A stretch of DNA of 64,000 nt from Formicarius rufipectus (taxonomy: Eukaryota; Chordata; Aves; Passeriformes; Formicariidae). The position numbers were made by a program, and so were the translations under genes. Below, in pieces: positions 49,795 to 62,880 of the stretch. Positions within the stretch are counted from its first letter, which is position 1. Each line of letters begins with the position of its first letter. The stretch covers positions 557,501 through 621,500 of the forward strand of contig VXAU01002497.1 in NCBI GenBank assembly GCA_013399695.1, in the 5' to 3' direction. The notes below the pieces were generated by a model. That model searched no databases. It worked only from the letters and a program-made list of their open reading frames with translations, and was not told where the DNA came from.

Positions 49795-51289
49795 ACTATG
49801 AACCCAGTTAATGAAACTTAAAAATCACCTCTTACTACTGCCTATCACTGGAAACAGTACAGATCTCAGTCTTTAACTGGTTCTACAACCATGAAACTAA
49901 AATAATTACCTGAGTAAAAGACAGACTTTTAACTGCAATTGATTTAGTTAATCCATGGAATTATTTTATTCACACTAGCAACTACTAATGGATGGAAAAG
50001 GGAACTCAAGTTAGGTGTTGCTATTCCGTTTAGGAATAGTACCGTGGATCACTGACCTGTGCACCTGGAGAAAGCATATGGATGCACATTTGTCACTGAC
50101 AATGCACTGCCTTGCATTTTGATCAGTGTCATTTGTTACAGCTTTTTGCAAACAACATTTGGAAAGTCTGGTCCAACTACAGCCATTGATTGTGAGGGAT
50201 TCCACTCCAAACAAGTCCAGAAGAGTGCATGCTATAACAAACAGTATTTGAACAGTACCTCTTATTTGATCAGGGGAAACAGCTACTTTATAAAAGGCAT
50301 AAGAAATTGAGTTGAAGATGGCAATGCTTCCAAGTTTTTTATCACAGATTATAATGCATATATCTGTGTATGAAAAGGTGAAAGATCTATACAACTGAGA
50401 AAAAAAAAACCAGTAGCAGACAAATTAATAGTCTCTAATATTCTGAAAGTAGTGTGCTTTAATTTAAATCAGTCTGTTAATAAGAGGATTGCCTTAGCTG
50501 GAAAGAATAGATCTAGCTCCAGAAGAAACTGAAGTTTGTCAAATGTGAAACTGCCATCCTGTCTTTTGATATTCCACTATGTAGTACATACAGATTCAGT
50601 TCACATTACTAAACCTTACATAAAAGTGCTACTTCCCTGCAAAGGTGTATACTGTTTTTAGCAGTGCTCTATATCTGTCTACAGTTAAACATCTGACAGG
50701 AAAGACAGTAGTCAGAGTCACTTACCTATATGCTACTCTATTTGTGTGCTTTGCAGAAAGAACAAGAGTAACTCAAAGCTGTGAATAGCTTTTCTGGCAA
50801 TTCTTTGTGTTGGTTCTTCTGGAGTTGCATGGTTGAGGAGACATCTGTAGTTTGAGAGACATTTTGCTACATAACAATACTATGTGTTAGTTTTCCCTTG
50901 TGACCTACTGAGAGTTTCCTGCTTTCTTGACATATGTATTCTGAAAAATAATGTGCTAATTGCTTTCCATACCTTTGATAAACTACAAGTTACACCTCAT
51001 TGGGATCTATCCTGGGACCTGTCCATTCTGACAGACAATTACAGAGCTTGCACTGCATAAAGATTGCTCGTGTGCCCTGAAAAGCAGACCTGTGTGTTTC
51101 CGCAGAGAAAAAAGATACCACTGACAGGACTATCATGAGAGAAACCAAGATTTTTAGGATGCAAGGTGAAAAATATATCAATGAAAATTTGAAATACTCT
51201 ATCTACTTTACCTTGACAAAACAAGTACAAGTTACAACTTCTATACAGTCAAAAAATAGAAGTGTATAACTAGTAGCGTATCTTGACCC
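49795..51289. other. AT-rich non-coding DNA
   Basis: No gene or repeat recognised. A 127-codon minus-strand frame at 50011-50394 overlaps an 83-codon plus-strand frame. Neither has a recognisable motif. Confidence 0.45.
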
Positions 51290-52710
51290 AGACAGAACTG
51301 TTGTGGGAATGCAGCCAGCCAGGTCTGGGGCAGTAGGGAGCAATGGCAGAACAATAGCAGAAGATGTGAATTGGCTGGAACACTCAGTAACTAGGGTAAG
51401 GACCAGCAGGAAGAGTGGAGTGGATTGTGTACAAGCAGAGGGGATGAACATGAGATTGATAGGTGCTTCACAAGAAACCCTGTGGGAGGAAGATCTGACC
51501 CCTGTGATGCTGAGGAGGGACAGATAGATGCTATGCTTGGATGGGTGATGTGTAAAGACTCACAAGATGGGAGAGGCATGAAGCTTGTTACCTCTGACAG
51601 TAAAAGAAAGGCACCTTATCTACCCTCCGATCTGAACTCACAAAATTAATATTAATATAAAGGGAGGTCTTTAGGCCTTCAGAGTGATCAGAACACGCAC
51701 AGAATACTGGAACAATGGGGACTGTGATGGAAAATGGGACTGTGATGGTTAGAGGTTCCCTTTTGCAGTATAGGAGCACCTGATGTCTGACCAGAGGCAC
51801 TAGGTTGCTTTGTGCTTGTTATGAGGTTTGCTCTTTGCAAACATCCTGGACTGGGCTAGGAAGGAGTGTTTCAGTGAGACTGCTGAGGGTTTTCCAACTT
51901 GGAGGCTCCCTTTCATTTTGTCCATGTGCCTCACCGCTGAGGGAGACCTGGAGAAAAGTCAGGAAGAGCTACAGTAGTGTGGAGATAGTGATAAGGACAT
52001 GAAAGGCCAAGTGGTGTTCACCTCAGTCCTGCTATGGAAGGAAGAGTACATAGTAGGAGTGAATACACACCATAAGTTAACTTCCTGGTGTCATGGATAG
52101 TGCCCTGGCTTTTGTAATCATAGATCCCTCTCTGAGGAATGAGAACTGCTAGCAAGAAATGGGACCCATTTGATAACGATGGTCTAAAAACATCGTTGCC
52201 CACGGTCTTGCTTGTTTGTTGAGAATTTTAAATCGGGTACACTGAGAATGATGATGAGAGTTTGCAGGTAAATGAAAAATGGTAAGCACACGGAGCAGGG
52301 TGATGGGAGTAAAAGAACCTTTGGAAAGGATGAAACAAGTGTCAAAGGGCATTTTTGAAGTTCCCATGCACAATGCATGCAGCCTGGCAAACCAGCAGGA
52401 GGACCGAGTGTGGTGTGTGTGAATTCAGCACAGAGACGTGATTGCAGTAACTGGGATGGGGGCAGCTGCTGGTCTGCAAAAGATGAATACAGGCTCCTTG
52501 TGAAATATAAGCAGTAGCAAAAAGGAGATGGAGTTGACAGTGTGCTAAGGAGCATCTCAGATATATGGAGTTCTTCAGCACTCCAGTCAGGTGACACTTG
52601 TTGAAGGTCGGTAAGTCAGGAGTAGAGAAGAGAGCAACAAGGGCAATACTGTAGTGAGAATTTGTTGTGGACCACCTGAACAAAGTAAGAAAGTGAAGAA
52701 AATCATCTTT
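51290..52710 (+). mobile_element. Old CR1 LINE, 5' portion: ORF1 and start of ORF2 (degenerate)
   Basis: A decayed CR1 on the plus strand. ORF1 traces include RGMKLVTSDSKRKAP (near 51570-51615), VMVRGSLL (about 51738-51762, compare the family's VVVGDSLLRG), GQVVFTSVLL (52005-52034, compare QVVFSSIL of the SGNH-type esterase region) and KNIVAHGLACLLRILN (52186-52233, the ORF1 C-terminus). The start of the ORF2 endonuclease follows near 52350-52560, then VVRICCGPPEQSKKVKK near 52650-52700. Stops and frameshifts abound, so it is non-functional. The element is interrupted at 52710 and resumes at 53440. The comparison motifs are from memory of CR1 proteins. Confidence 0.8.
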
Positions 52711-53439
52711 GTTGGGTCCAGAGGACAAAATCATCTCGCCAGGCCCGGAGAGAAGTAGTGAATAGTGCTACATCCATTTAACATTCAGTCACTAGTGATG
52801 TCCCCCAGGGATCAGTATTGGGCCCAGTCTATTCAATAACTTTGTTGATGATCTGGATGAGTCTACTCTTACTAATTTCACTGATGACATCAAGCTGGGT
52901 GTAAGTGCTGATCTGACTGAAGGTAGGAAGTCTCTGTAGAGGGATCTGGACAGGCTGGATACATGGACAGACACCAATAGCATGAGATTCAACAAGACAA
53001 AATGCTGGGTCCTGCACTTTGGCCAGAGCAACTCAATGCAGCACTACAAGCTTGGAGAACAGTGGCTGGAAACCTGCCCAGCTGAAAAGGATCTGGAGGT
53101 TCTGGTCAACAGGCAGCTGAACAAGAGCCAGCAGTGAGCGCAGGTGGCCAAGAAGGCCAAGAAGCAACAGTGGAAGAGGACATAGTCTTAAGCTGCACCA
53201 AGGGAGGTTTAGGTTGTACATTAGGAAGAATTTCTTCACAGAAAGGGTGACTAGATATTGCAATGGGCTGCCCAGGGATGCAGTGGAATCACTGTCCCTG
53301 GAGAGGTTTAAGAAAAGATTGAATGTGTTACTTAGGGCCATGATCTAATTGACCAGGTAGTGTTGGGTCATAGATTGGACTCGGTGATCTCTGATGTCTT
53401 TTCCCACCTAATTGATTCTGTTGTTTTATGATTCTGTGT
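52711..53439 (+). mobile_element. Younger CR1 LINE inserted into the older CR1
   Basis: A 5'-truncated CR1 with a complete 3' end. It holds the reverse-transcriptase motif DVPQGSVLGPV (52798-52830), a shifted DDLDE region, 'tcaacaagacaaaatgctgg' and 'ctgcactttggcc', then 'agaatttcttcacagaaagg', 'gggctgcccagggatgcag', 'tggactcggtgatctctgat' and the terminal 'ttttatgattctgtg'. Frameshifts, for example after the 'gtcta' near 52830, make it dead. It is flanked by 'tcttt' at 52706-52710 and 53440-53444, a possible short target duplication. Antisense frames of 79-102 codons here are shadows. Confidence 0.9.
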
Positions 53440-54165
53440 TCTTTAAACAGCTAGAAATCTTCAGATCACAGACCCCTGTCGTTAAGGGGACGTGTCCTTC
53501 ACTCCTGACACATCCCAGGAGTGAAGCTTTCCTTTAACCACTACTCACAGGAAAAATCAAAACCCCAAGAAAGAACTTATTAGGGCTGAGATAAACAGGA
53601 AAGTCAGAGCTGCAGCAGACAGGGAGTAAGGAAATACAGGATTCTAAGGGGAGTGAGGAGAGCAAGCAGCACAGTATAGACCCTAGGATTCTGAAGAGCA
53701 GATTTCAGCTTTTCAGTGAACTGGTAGATGGGACCTGATGGGAGCAGAGGAGTTTAGGACAGGTGGCAAGTCTCTAAGGACATTATCATCCTAATGAAAG
53801 ACTTGTACATCCCAATACTGAGGAAGATGAATAGGTTTACAAAACTTTGTTAAGCAGGGAACTTGTGACTCAACTATAATGCAAAAAGACTTTTACAGGA
53901 GGTAGAAGTAAACACAGACTACAGGTAGCACTGTAACAACATATTGCCTAGACACACAGGAAATATATCAAGAAAGCCAAGCTTAGCTGGAGATGATACT
54001 TTCATGAAATCTAACAGGAAGAACTTGTCCTGCTACATTAACAGTAAAAGAATTAAAAGAGAAAATGAAGACCTACTACTGAGTGCTGAGTTTAGTGACA
54101 GCACATGAAGGTAAAGCTGAGATAATCAGTGCTTTCTTTGTCTCAGCCTTCACTTACAAAGCGTT
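53440..54165 (+). mobile_element. Old CR1 LINE, continuation: ORF2 endonuclease end and linker
   Basis: Resumes the older CR1 where 52710 leaves off, with KQLEIFRSQTPVVKG (about 53445-53490; compare the endonuclease text ...RSQALVLMGDF). Next come 'ttctgaagagcagatttcag' near 53690, 'acctactactgagtgctga' near 54070, and 'gagataatcagtgctttctt', 'tgtctcagccttcact' (54120-54155), the region just before the CR1 reverse transcriptase. The reverse-transcriptase domain and 3' end of this copy are missing or too diverged to see after 54165, unusual for CR1, which normally lose the 5' end. Confidence 0.75.
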
Positions 54166-57100
54166 CCTTGAGCTTGTGTATATATAGATAGGTCTTGAGG
54201 AAAAGCATCATCAGTGACATAAGAGGACTAATCTGTTGAGCGATTGTGATCTGCACACAAGACCTTATGAAAGGCATCAAAAAGTGCCTAAAGAGCTTTA
54301 TTTGTCTTTCTTTTGGATATTTAGACTTGTAAATTCTCATTCCTTCCTTTGATATGTTACACAAGGAAATCTAGGGCGAACAGCCTGCAGCAGCAGATGA
54401 AATGAAGGGATTAAGTTCAATACTTCATCACTGCCATTAGACAGGATAGATAGTAAAGCTACTAAAGAAAAATCTGATAGAATTCTTGCTATAATTTTAA
54501 TATAATTCTTGCTTATTCATAAATATGTTTGCTCTCCTTGAAATTAAGATAACAAGGTAAGAGAGTTGTTATCATAAAACAGTTTTGCTTTAAGAAAAGC
54601 ATATTAACATCCAGTAAGTATTTTTTTTATTCCCATGCCAATTTTTCATACGGTATTAAGACAGCTATTTGACATTTAAGTCTTTCATTATTCTAACTTC
54701 ACATCACACAATTGTTGATGAAGAAAAGCTCTCTTTCTTAAGCCTTGAACTTTCCATTTCCTTATTAAATAAAGCAGAAATTTCAACCTTACTAATGCCA
54801 TCAGTATTTATGGTATTATATCCCCAGTGGTGTTGAATAAATGATGACTGACATTTGGAGATGCTAGCAAGTGGTAAGATCTCAAATTAGATAAGATTAA
54901 CTAGTGTTAGCTAGAAATTCTGTCACATATTGACCTCCTAATCCTATGCACTGAGCAAATCAAAACAAAAATTCTATTTCTCTTCTGAAAAGCTAGTAGG
55001 AGAAGTAGATATAACAGGCATGTATACAACGTGAAAAGTGAAAAAAACCAAAACAATTCTATGATGAAATAATTTCTTGAGGTTTTTTATGTAATTTGTT
55101 TATATTACTTTAAACATCTGCCTGTTATATGCTTAAGTGGATTGCAGCATTTTGGAAGGCTAAGTTATAACAAATCAAGTGCGTATTTTGTCCATATCCC
55201 TCCCACTACAACACTGCTCCTGCTTTTCTGATAGACTAATTAAAAAAAAAATAAAGTGTTGTGATCTTTCAAAAAGTGCTCTAATACCCTTTATTTCACC
55301 ATATTTTTGTTTAGTTTGGTCTCTTGAAAAGAGGTGTCAGTTCTGAATAATCTGAGAACCACAGGATTATAGTAATTATCTGACCATATTTTGCATTTTG
55401 TTTTATTTTGCTTTTTCTTTTTTAATTGTCCAGAAAATTAAATTAATTTTACAAGACATGCAATGCATTGATTTATTAGAAAACCATAGAATTTTTCCCA
55501 TCTTGACTTTCTCTTGAAATATGGATATTATCTGTGACTCACTGATAAAGATTTGTTGTTTAAAAGTGCAGTTACATCACTTATTAAATCTCAGTATTTT
55601 TAGAAAAAATGCAAACCTTGCTCTTAATATATTTGTTTATTTGGATGTGAAAAATTACATGCTAGGGAATTTTCAGTTTTAAGAGGATGTCAGTTTGAAT
55701 GAAACCATTCAGTCCTCTTAAACTTATAAATGAATGCTCGTATCTTGCAGGCATGCAGTGGTGTGGGAGCTGGGCTGTAGGAGAAGAGGAAACAACTGAT
55801 CATTACTAAAATGCTAGAAACACCATCCAAGTTAGAGCAGGAGTGCCAACCATGGTGCTTTATCACCAGCAGCAATAGTGGGAAATACTGTCTCAGTAAA
55901 CTACACGAGACTGGAAACGTCCAGTGGTCTCATACTTCTCAGAGCCCACATCAGGTATTATCATTCCCTTGGGACGTTCCCTCTGAACAGGTGACTGCTG
56001 TTGAGCCTTGGGTATCAGCTCTTGAGCTACTGAAATTACTGTGCCCCAGTAATAAAGCAAACCAGCATTGCCTTACATTAGTATTCAATGTAAGCTGTGT
56101 TAATTTAGCTGAAAGCTGGGGGTTCAGGGACCAGTTGACAGTCAGTTCAGATATTCCTGCCTCAAGGGTGGTGCTATCACTTGGAAGGGTTTGACAGTTG
56201 GAGGCTATATGGGGAATATCCATACATATTTCTTGGGAATCTGTGCTAGGCTGTTTAAAGAATGCATGCAATTGTTAAGGCATTAGTATTTATCTCCCAT
56301 AACCTTCATATTACTTTGTTTAAGCTGTTGCGTCGGGTAAACAGTTATTCATACAGAATTAATAGAAAATGATATCTAGGTGACATAATTAATAATCCAT
56401 AGAGGGTTGTTTTTGTTACTAGAGATGTCAATATAATCTAAAAAAAAATGTAACAGTATGTAAAAGCAACAGCAAATAACTGTATGGGTGCTTAATGAAA
56501 TATTTAAAATGAATAATTTTTTTTTTTTTCAGAAACTCCCTTCAGATGTGTTCTCACAGGTTAATAATACTTTGTGGTCAAATGTCTAGTTTTTTTTCTG
56601 AGACAGAGTTTGCCTGAAGTTTACTTTGAAACTTAGGGGGGTTTTGCATCTTGGTTATGTGAATTTTATCAGGCAGTTTCATGTAGAGATGAATATTTAT
56701 TTTGCAGTTTCATTTTTGATTGTTTATTGTAACAAAACCATCATTTTCTGGTGATTGGTGTGTTTTGAATCAATAAGCAGATTAACCACAAATTTCATTG
56801 TCAAAGTCTTGTGATTTCCAGATGCCAAACAAGTTTTAAACAAAAAATGGAATGAAAGCAAACTACTTCCAGCTGGCAGAGAAAACCCTTACAAAACCAT
56901 CCCAGAATTACCGCTCTGAAAAAGATGATTAAAAAGTAGGGTTTTTCATTAAATGCTTCCATTTATAACAAAAATGCTTCTATTTATATCAAACACACTT
57001 TTCCAAGTCCACTCCCTCTCACTGTGAAGGGATTTCATTTCCAATTGACACAAGCAAATTTGCAAGCATAACCAAATAATATGAAATATAAAATTTAGGA

Positions 57101-58472
57101 GAGATTTATTGTTAAATCCTGATTCTCTATCAGTCAGGATATGGTAAGGGGACTGGGGTGAATGTCAGTATGGAAATCCAACTACTAGGCAGGAAGAAGG
57201 ACTGTAAGTTAATTAATTGCCATCTAGAGAAAAAAAAAAAATCCCAGTTTCTTAAGTGGCTGTCTCTTACTGGGTTTAATCTGAATTTTTGAAGTGACTG
57301 GGCACTAAGCTATCTTCTATTATTTCTGTTATCTGAATTTTTGTTTAAATTTTATTTGTTAGCTCTCTGAAAGCTTTCCTTCCTTTTTTTTCCCCCATCT
57401 CCTCTCATCTATTAGGTTCCTCAGAACAGGAAAATTATTTCCTGTTCTTGTCTACAGTAAGCCTGTCACCTAATATGGGAATGATTGTCTGTCAAGATGA
57501 TGCTGTGCATGTTCCTTAGCATCTTGTGGAAGAAGGCATGTCTAGGATTTGTTTTAATCCTACCTCCTTTCTAGTTGCATTAGCCCAGCTGCAATGCTTC
57601 CAGTGCACTGACTTGTGTTGTGAAGTGTTGTCATTTCAGGGTTGTCCATTTCAACTGAGATTGTCCTTAGTAGCTGATTGCTTTTTAATGTTTTGATTAT
57701 CAAGTGTTTGTTGGTTACAGTCACAGGCTGCCATTTAATACAGTGCATTTTATCTTCATATTTGTATGAGATGGAGACCACTCAGATAGGCATTAGCCTT
57801 TTGGATCTTTGTTCTTCTCATAATGGAAATATCTTTTAGATCACAATTTATTTGTTTATTAATGGGTTTAAAATTCAAATTTTTAAAGTTTACCATTTCT
57901 GTTTCACTGTTTCTTTTATAATGCACCACAGCAAGCTGCTATTTTGTCTAATACATATTTTTCTATTGATCAAAGCATAACAAGCAATTGGTCCTTGCTT
58001 TTCCCAGTAATTTATTTCTCTTTGAAATCTTGCCTTTCTATGTTGATTGTGTGCCACTGGCCAAGTAAACTGCTGTCCATGGTGGAAGATTTGAATATAC
58101 AGAGAAATTAATTCATATGAGTTGTACTTAGACTACTATTGTGAGGGTGGGAAAAAGTATCAGAAACAACTGACCTTGTATTAATCTCTGCAGGGTTTCT
58201 CTGCAACTGATGGAGAAAAGAGAACAGACACACATTCCCCAGCAATTTCAAACCCTCTCACTCTCTTCAGTCCATTCACTTTCAGGAAAGCACCTAAATT
58301 AGTTTCCTGTTCTGAGCTGTATTTGCAGCCACCTCATTGACTGTTCAAATACACAGAGAGCCTTCATTTCCTACCCTCCCTTTGTCCATCTACTCTTTTC
58401 TCTCCATACATCAGCAGTCTCATGGAGGCAATAGTCTTAGACACCTCCACTTAGGGCCTTAAAGCTAAACTC
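54166..58472. other. AT-rich unique non-coding DNA
   Basis: No gene recognised. A 127-codon frame at 55811-56194 lies in a slightly less AT-rich block without a recognisable family. A two-copy tandem duplication occurs at 56951-56992. Several poly(A) and poly(T) runs are present. Confidence 0.45.
56951..56992 (+). repeat. Two-copy 21-bp tandem duplication
   Basis: 'aaatgcttccatttataacaa' is followed directly by a second copy beginning 'aaatgcttctatttatatc', differing at two positions. Probably replication slippage. Confidence 0.8.
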
Positions 58473-58570
58473 TTTTTTTTTTCCTGGTTTTTTTTTTTTT
58501 GCTTTGTTTTGGGTTTTCTTGGTTTGTTTATGTTTTGTTTTAGTTTGCCTTTTTTTTTTTTTTTTAATTG
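58473..58570. repeat. T-rich/(GTTT) low-complexity tract
   Basis: Poly(T) runs interspersed with 'gttttg' and 'ggttt' units, just upstream of the (TTTC)n microsatellite. The two together give long phenylalanine/serine/leucine frames that are artefacts. Confidence 0.85.
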
Positions 58571-58610
58571 GTGTGGTGTTTTCTACCATTTCATGCTGTT
58601 TTTTTCACAT

Positions 58611-58619
58611 CTTTCTTTC

Positions 58620-58698
<79 letters not shown>
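58611..58698. repeat. (TTTC)n tetranucleotide microsatellite
   Basis: An uninterrupted run of 'tttc' units from about 58620 to 58698 (79 bases, nearly 20 units), preceded by a slightly imperfect start. A long, pure tetranucleotide array is expected to be highly polymorphic. It can also form polypurine/polypyrimidine triplex structures. Confidence 0.97.
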
Positions 58699-61600
58699 GT
58701 CTGATAGAAGCAATAAAAAACCTCACCTGTTAAATCTGGTTTTAATCACTTGGGAGAATCAAGGTTCCTGTACTCAAGACACGAGCAAGTACCCATCTCC
58801 CTACTGACACAGACTAAAATCTGCGGCTGTTTTCCTGAAATTTATATGAACTCAGTTGTCTTTGATTTTCTAACCTCATCACTTTTGATAAAGTACTCCT
58901 ACCAGCAACATCTTTTATGTAGATTTCCATTTGCAAGAATTTATCTTCGCAATTTTAAACTGTTATTGTGGTTCTAAGGGAACACACCACATATACGGAG
59001 CTAGAAACACATTAGTTGTTTTAAAGCAATAATTTCCATTTAGCTACTACAAATTCATTGTATTTTTTATTTCAATCCTGTTACTATAATGTGTCTTCTC
59101 ACAGGTAACAAGCACCTTTATCAGTTACCCCAAAGATGTAGATCCTGGGCTTGATTTGACAAGTCTGCTTAGGGATTTAGAGGCTTAGACTCACAAATGT
59201 GTATGGAAAAACCAATCATTTGAAGTTTTCCAAACATTTTTGTAACATTCAGAGCTTCAGAATTTGATCAGGAAACCATCTCAACTCGTGTATAGTGACA
59301 TTTTTGAACAATTAATTGAGTTCCAAGACTGAACATTTGCCTGGAGTGGAAAGCAGTACCTTGATTACTTGCGAGTTGCACAAAAGTGTTCAGGCTGTGT
59401 GAGCTGCAATCACTCGCCATGGTGAATGGAAATTCTGAGCTCTGAAATGTAAAAAACATTGATTGGTCTATTGAATTAGCATGTCCCTTACCTACCATGC
59501 AACATTTATATTAATGAAAAATGACATATTGCTTTAACTCAAAGATGTGTTTGCTTTTAGGTAATTTGCAGATAATGCCAACACATTTTAGGAATGCATC
59601 AGAGAAAAGTCTGTTTCTGGATCTCTAATTCTTTGAACTGTTCTGCCAATGCCATCTGTGGTTTGTGCATTGGTATTTCAAAACATGGCAGTTCTGATAG
59701 GGATAGCCTTCTTCTCTGTTGACCATCTGTCACAGGTGCAGGATCCTGAACACATTATTTATTCTATAGATTAAAACTTCAGCTGGACTGTTGTACTTGG
59801 TTTATTACTGTCTGCTTTGAGCCCATGTATTTTCTTTTTTTCCCCTCTTTATTTTCTTTTTTTAATGACATTCAGAAAGGAGTTTGTGGATCTCAGTTGT
59901 GTCTATAAAACAGAAGGGAAAATGTTAAAATGTTACATTAGGTTCTCATTGATTTATTAAGCAGTAATATTTGTAGGAAGAAGTCTTGAATAGCTTGTTT
60001 GTTCAGATCAGCAGCAGGGGCAGACCGCAGATGATTAGTTCCACTCATGCCCATATGTGTCATGGCAGTAAATGCTGATTATTACAAATGGTTCAGTAGG
60101 AGAGGAAGCTAGTTGAGCAACCATTTAAAACAAATGTATATTGATTGTTTTAAAGTGCGTAAATAACAAGGAGTCTGGTTCATGTTTTCATTATTGCTTT
60201 AAAGGGAGCAAAGTTATGTAAATACATGCAAAAGTCTCTCTAGAGTGTTATTATTATCATGTGTCACAGTTTTCCAGTTTAACAAGCTGTCTTTTTTAGA
60301 CAAAACTTAAGGACCGTGTTTCCAAAAGTGCTGTATGCTAGAGAGACCTTGAGAATGTGACAGCTTCATTTCATGGTGCTTTTAGGTTTCAGAAATGTGG
60401 ATTTATTCCATAATGGAACTAAAATCAAATGTGTTCCAACACTGTTATTAAAATGGATGGGTTGGAAAGAATGGTTTTGTTGCCCCTTACAAGTCCAGTC
60501 CCAGTTTCCACTTCAGACTATTATTTGCCATTTTTCCAGGATATAATGAGTCAAACCAGATACGATTTCTCAGAGAAGTGGTTCATTTCCATGATTACTG
60601 TGGTATTGTGAGCAACTTCTTCTAATGTCACTTCAATCATCATACAAATAATGTAATTTCTAAGGTAAAGTTTCTTAGGTCTGCATGTAATTTCTAAGAG
60701 TGCTCATAATGCCAAGTGTATACCTGATTTTTAATCTTTCAGTCAAGGCCTCACAATGCAGGATGAAAACACATAAATTGTGGAATTTTCCGTTAAAAAT
60801 CATAATGACTTTACTAAGTAAAACTACTACTCCACTGTTATCACAAATTATTCTTTATCAAGGGCTGGAATACTTGGTAGGAAATGATAGTAATGTATGA
60901 ATTCCCTCCATAGCTCTTGAAAGTTACCACTGTTAATATGAAGATCTTGCCTTATCATACACTTCAGCAGGATGTCTGCAGTGGCACCAGGCAAGAAATG
61001 TTACATGCCTCTGAAAAACACTTTGGAGCACTCATTATCTTGGACACCATCTTCAGATACAGGTTAAAAGCTTTTGGTGTTGGTTAGCGTGTTGGTTTTT
61101 TTTTGTTTTTGTTTGTTTGTTTGTTTGTTTTAATTTGTTTTTGTTTTGTGTTTTTTGTTTGTTTGTTTTTAATAGAGGAACCATGAAAATCTGACTGTTC
61201 ATGTTCTGCACCCTTCCTTAAGCAACAAAGTTGATTCATGTTACTCTGCTTCAGAATTTAGGGGAATTCCATTACCATGGACATAATGTATGCTTGAGCT
61301 TGTGGATAGGTGCATTGAGTTGTTCAAAGATGTATTCCTCCTCTTTCTCCATGAACTTAGGCAGAAAATTTGAAGACCAATGATAATACTGGTAGAACTC
61401 AACATCAATTATTTAATCCTGTCTCACTCACACTGCTGGCCTGGCTGAATATCATGTTGCCAAAAAACCTGATAGCTTTTTATTCAAGCTAAGAAGTGTT
61501 AATAAATGGATTAAGTGTATGTGGTTTTAATGTGCAGAATGTAGTAGACAGTATGTAAAGGCTGTGATTATGCATTAGTTCTACAAAGGATTTCCTCTGG

Positions 61601-62762
61601 GGAAAAAAACAAAATAACATTGAAGTGCTCCCTGTAACTCTGCTTAGCCATATACAAGAAAGAGAGACATTGAACTATAAATGAGTACAAAGATGAGTAG
61701 TTAGGGTGAGCAGAGAAGCACAGTGTTTATTTTGTAAGACAAAACAGAAAGCCTTTACCTTGTTCAGTCCAGAAAGAAAAAAGAAAGGATGGAGGGTAAA
61801 GGTATGTTATCAGGAAGCACTGTAAGTTGCAGAATGGGTAAGATACAGGGAAGAAAAATTAGCTGTTGACTCCAAACTACTCCTAGTAGAGAGATAAAGG
61901 GTTATCTAGAATATTTCTTAAAATTGTGTTGGATTATTTTGTTTGTTTCTGATGGAAGAAAGTAACATTTTCTGTTTGTTTGTTTCTTTGTTTTTGAAAG
62001 ATTTTAAAGGTGTCTAAAAAGTTTCCTAGAATCTTCCTGTTACATTTGCAAATTCTATAAAAATAATTTGCAAGTGACCAACAAACAATTTTTTTCTCCT
62101 GAGCTTTGCTAGAAACTTGTTTAAGAACATAGAGATGAGTTTTCAATTCCCAGAAGGCTTTCTTCACAATTTCATAATTCACTTTCTCAGCTGTATTAAA
62201 TGTTTAGCCAAGAGACTTCCACTAGAACTTTTCTGTTCAAGGAGGCAAACTGACTACAGGGCAAGATAAGACTTTTATGGCAAAGGAATGTTTGACTGTA
62301 GGACTCTCTGTGTGGGAGATCAGATGAATATTTAACTTTTATAGAATTGACTTTTAAAAAGATGAGATAAAACTCAGTTTGCACTCCTCTTTCTCTGTGC
62401 TAAGTATGTGATTAAGTGGTAGGGAAAGTTCTCAACTGTACGGCAACACAAGAGATGAAGCAAAACAAAAAATAACACTCTTCTAAAGACTAACAGTTCT
62501 AACTGAGTTCTAACATCAGTGCATGTCACTGATGCAGTATTCTTTCTTTAACTCATATTTCGGCAATGTTGCTTCTTGCCATAAAATGAGTGAACTAATT
62601 TCTGTATATTAAAAAAATATTTAGATATCAACTATGTTTTTCCTCAACTTCAAAGCATCAATTTTTGTGTCCCAACTATTTTTAGAAACTTCAGGTGGAA
62701 TATTTGTTTTTGCCTGGCAATGGCTTTGTAGGGAATTTCCTCTTTTTTGTCAGGTTTAGGTA
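58699..62762. other. AT-rich unique non-coding DNA with one (GTTT)n tract
   Basis: No coding region or mobile element recognised. A T/G-rich simple repeat lies at about 61098-61173 with (GTTT)n units. Remaining frames are under 83 codons. Confidence 0.5.
61098..61173. repeat. (GTTT)n simple repeat
   Basis: T/G-rich run with repeated 'gttt' and 'gtttt' units, the same sequence type as the other tracts in the window. Confidence 0.9.
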
Positions 62763-62880
62763 ATCACAGAATCAATCATAGAATTCAACTCCTTGCAGGG
62801 CTATATAAAATTAAAGCATATAGGCAAGAACACTGACCAGATGCTCCTTGAATTCTGATAAGCTTGGTGTCAATAAAAAT
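62763..62880 (-). mobile_element. CR1 LINE 3'-end fragment (antisense)
   Basis: The plus strand reads 'aatcacagaatcaatcatag', then 'ccttgcagggctatataaaa', 'ccagatgctccttgaattct' and 'gataagcttggtgtcaa'. These match the antisense CR1 3' end ('tcacagaatcatagaatc ... atgctccttgaactctg ... gcttggtg'). It is about 118 bases and diverged. Confidence 0.8.

Noticed and set aside
52184..52734. Two overlapping minus-strand frames of 137 and 130 codons
   Set aside because: They lie antisense to CR1 ORF1/ORF2 remains on the plus strand and are shadows of that repeat.
55811..56194. 127-codon frame in a slightly GC-richer block
   Set aside because: No recognisable product, and a 106-codon frame is open on the opposite strand over the same bases.
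58504..58807. Overlapping phenylalanine/serine/leucine-rich frames looking like membrane proteins
   Set aside because: They translate poly(T) and the (TTTC)n microsatellite.
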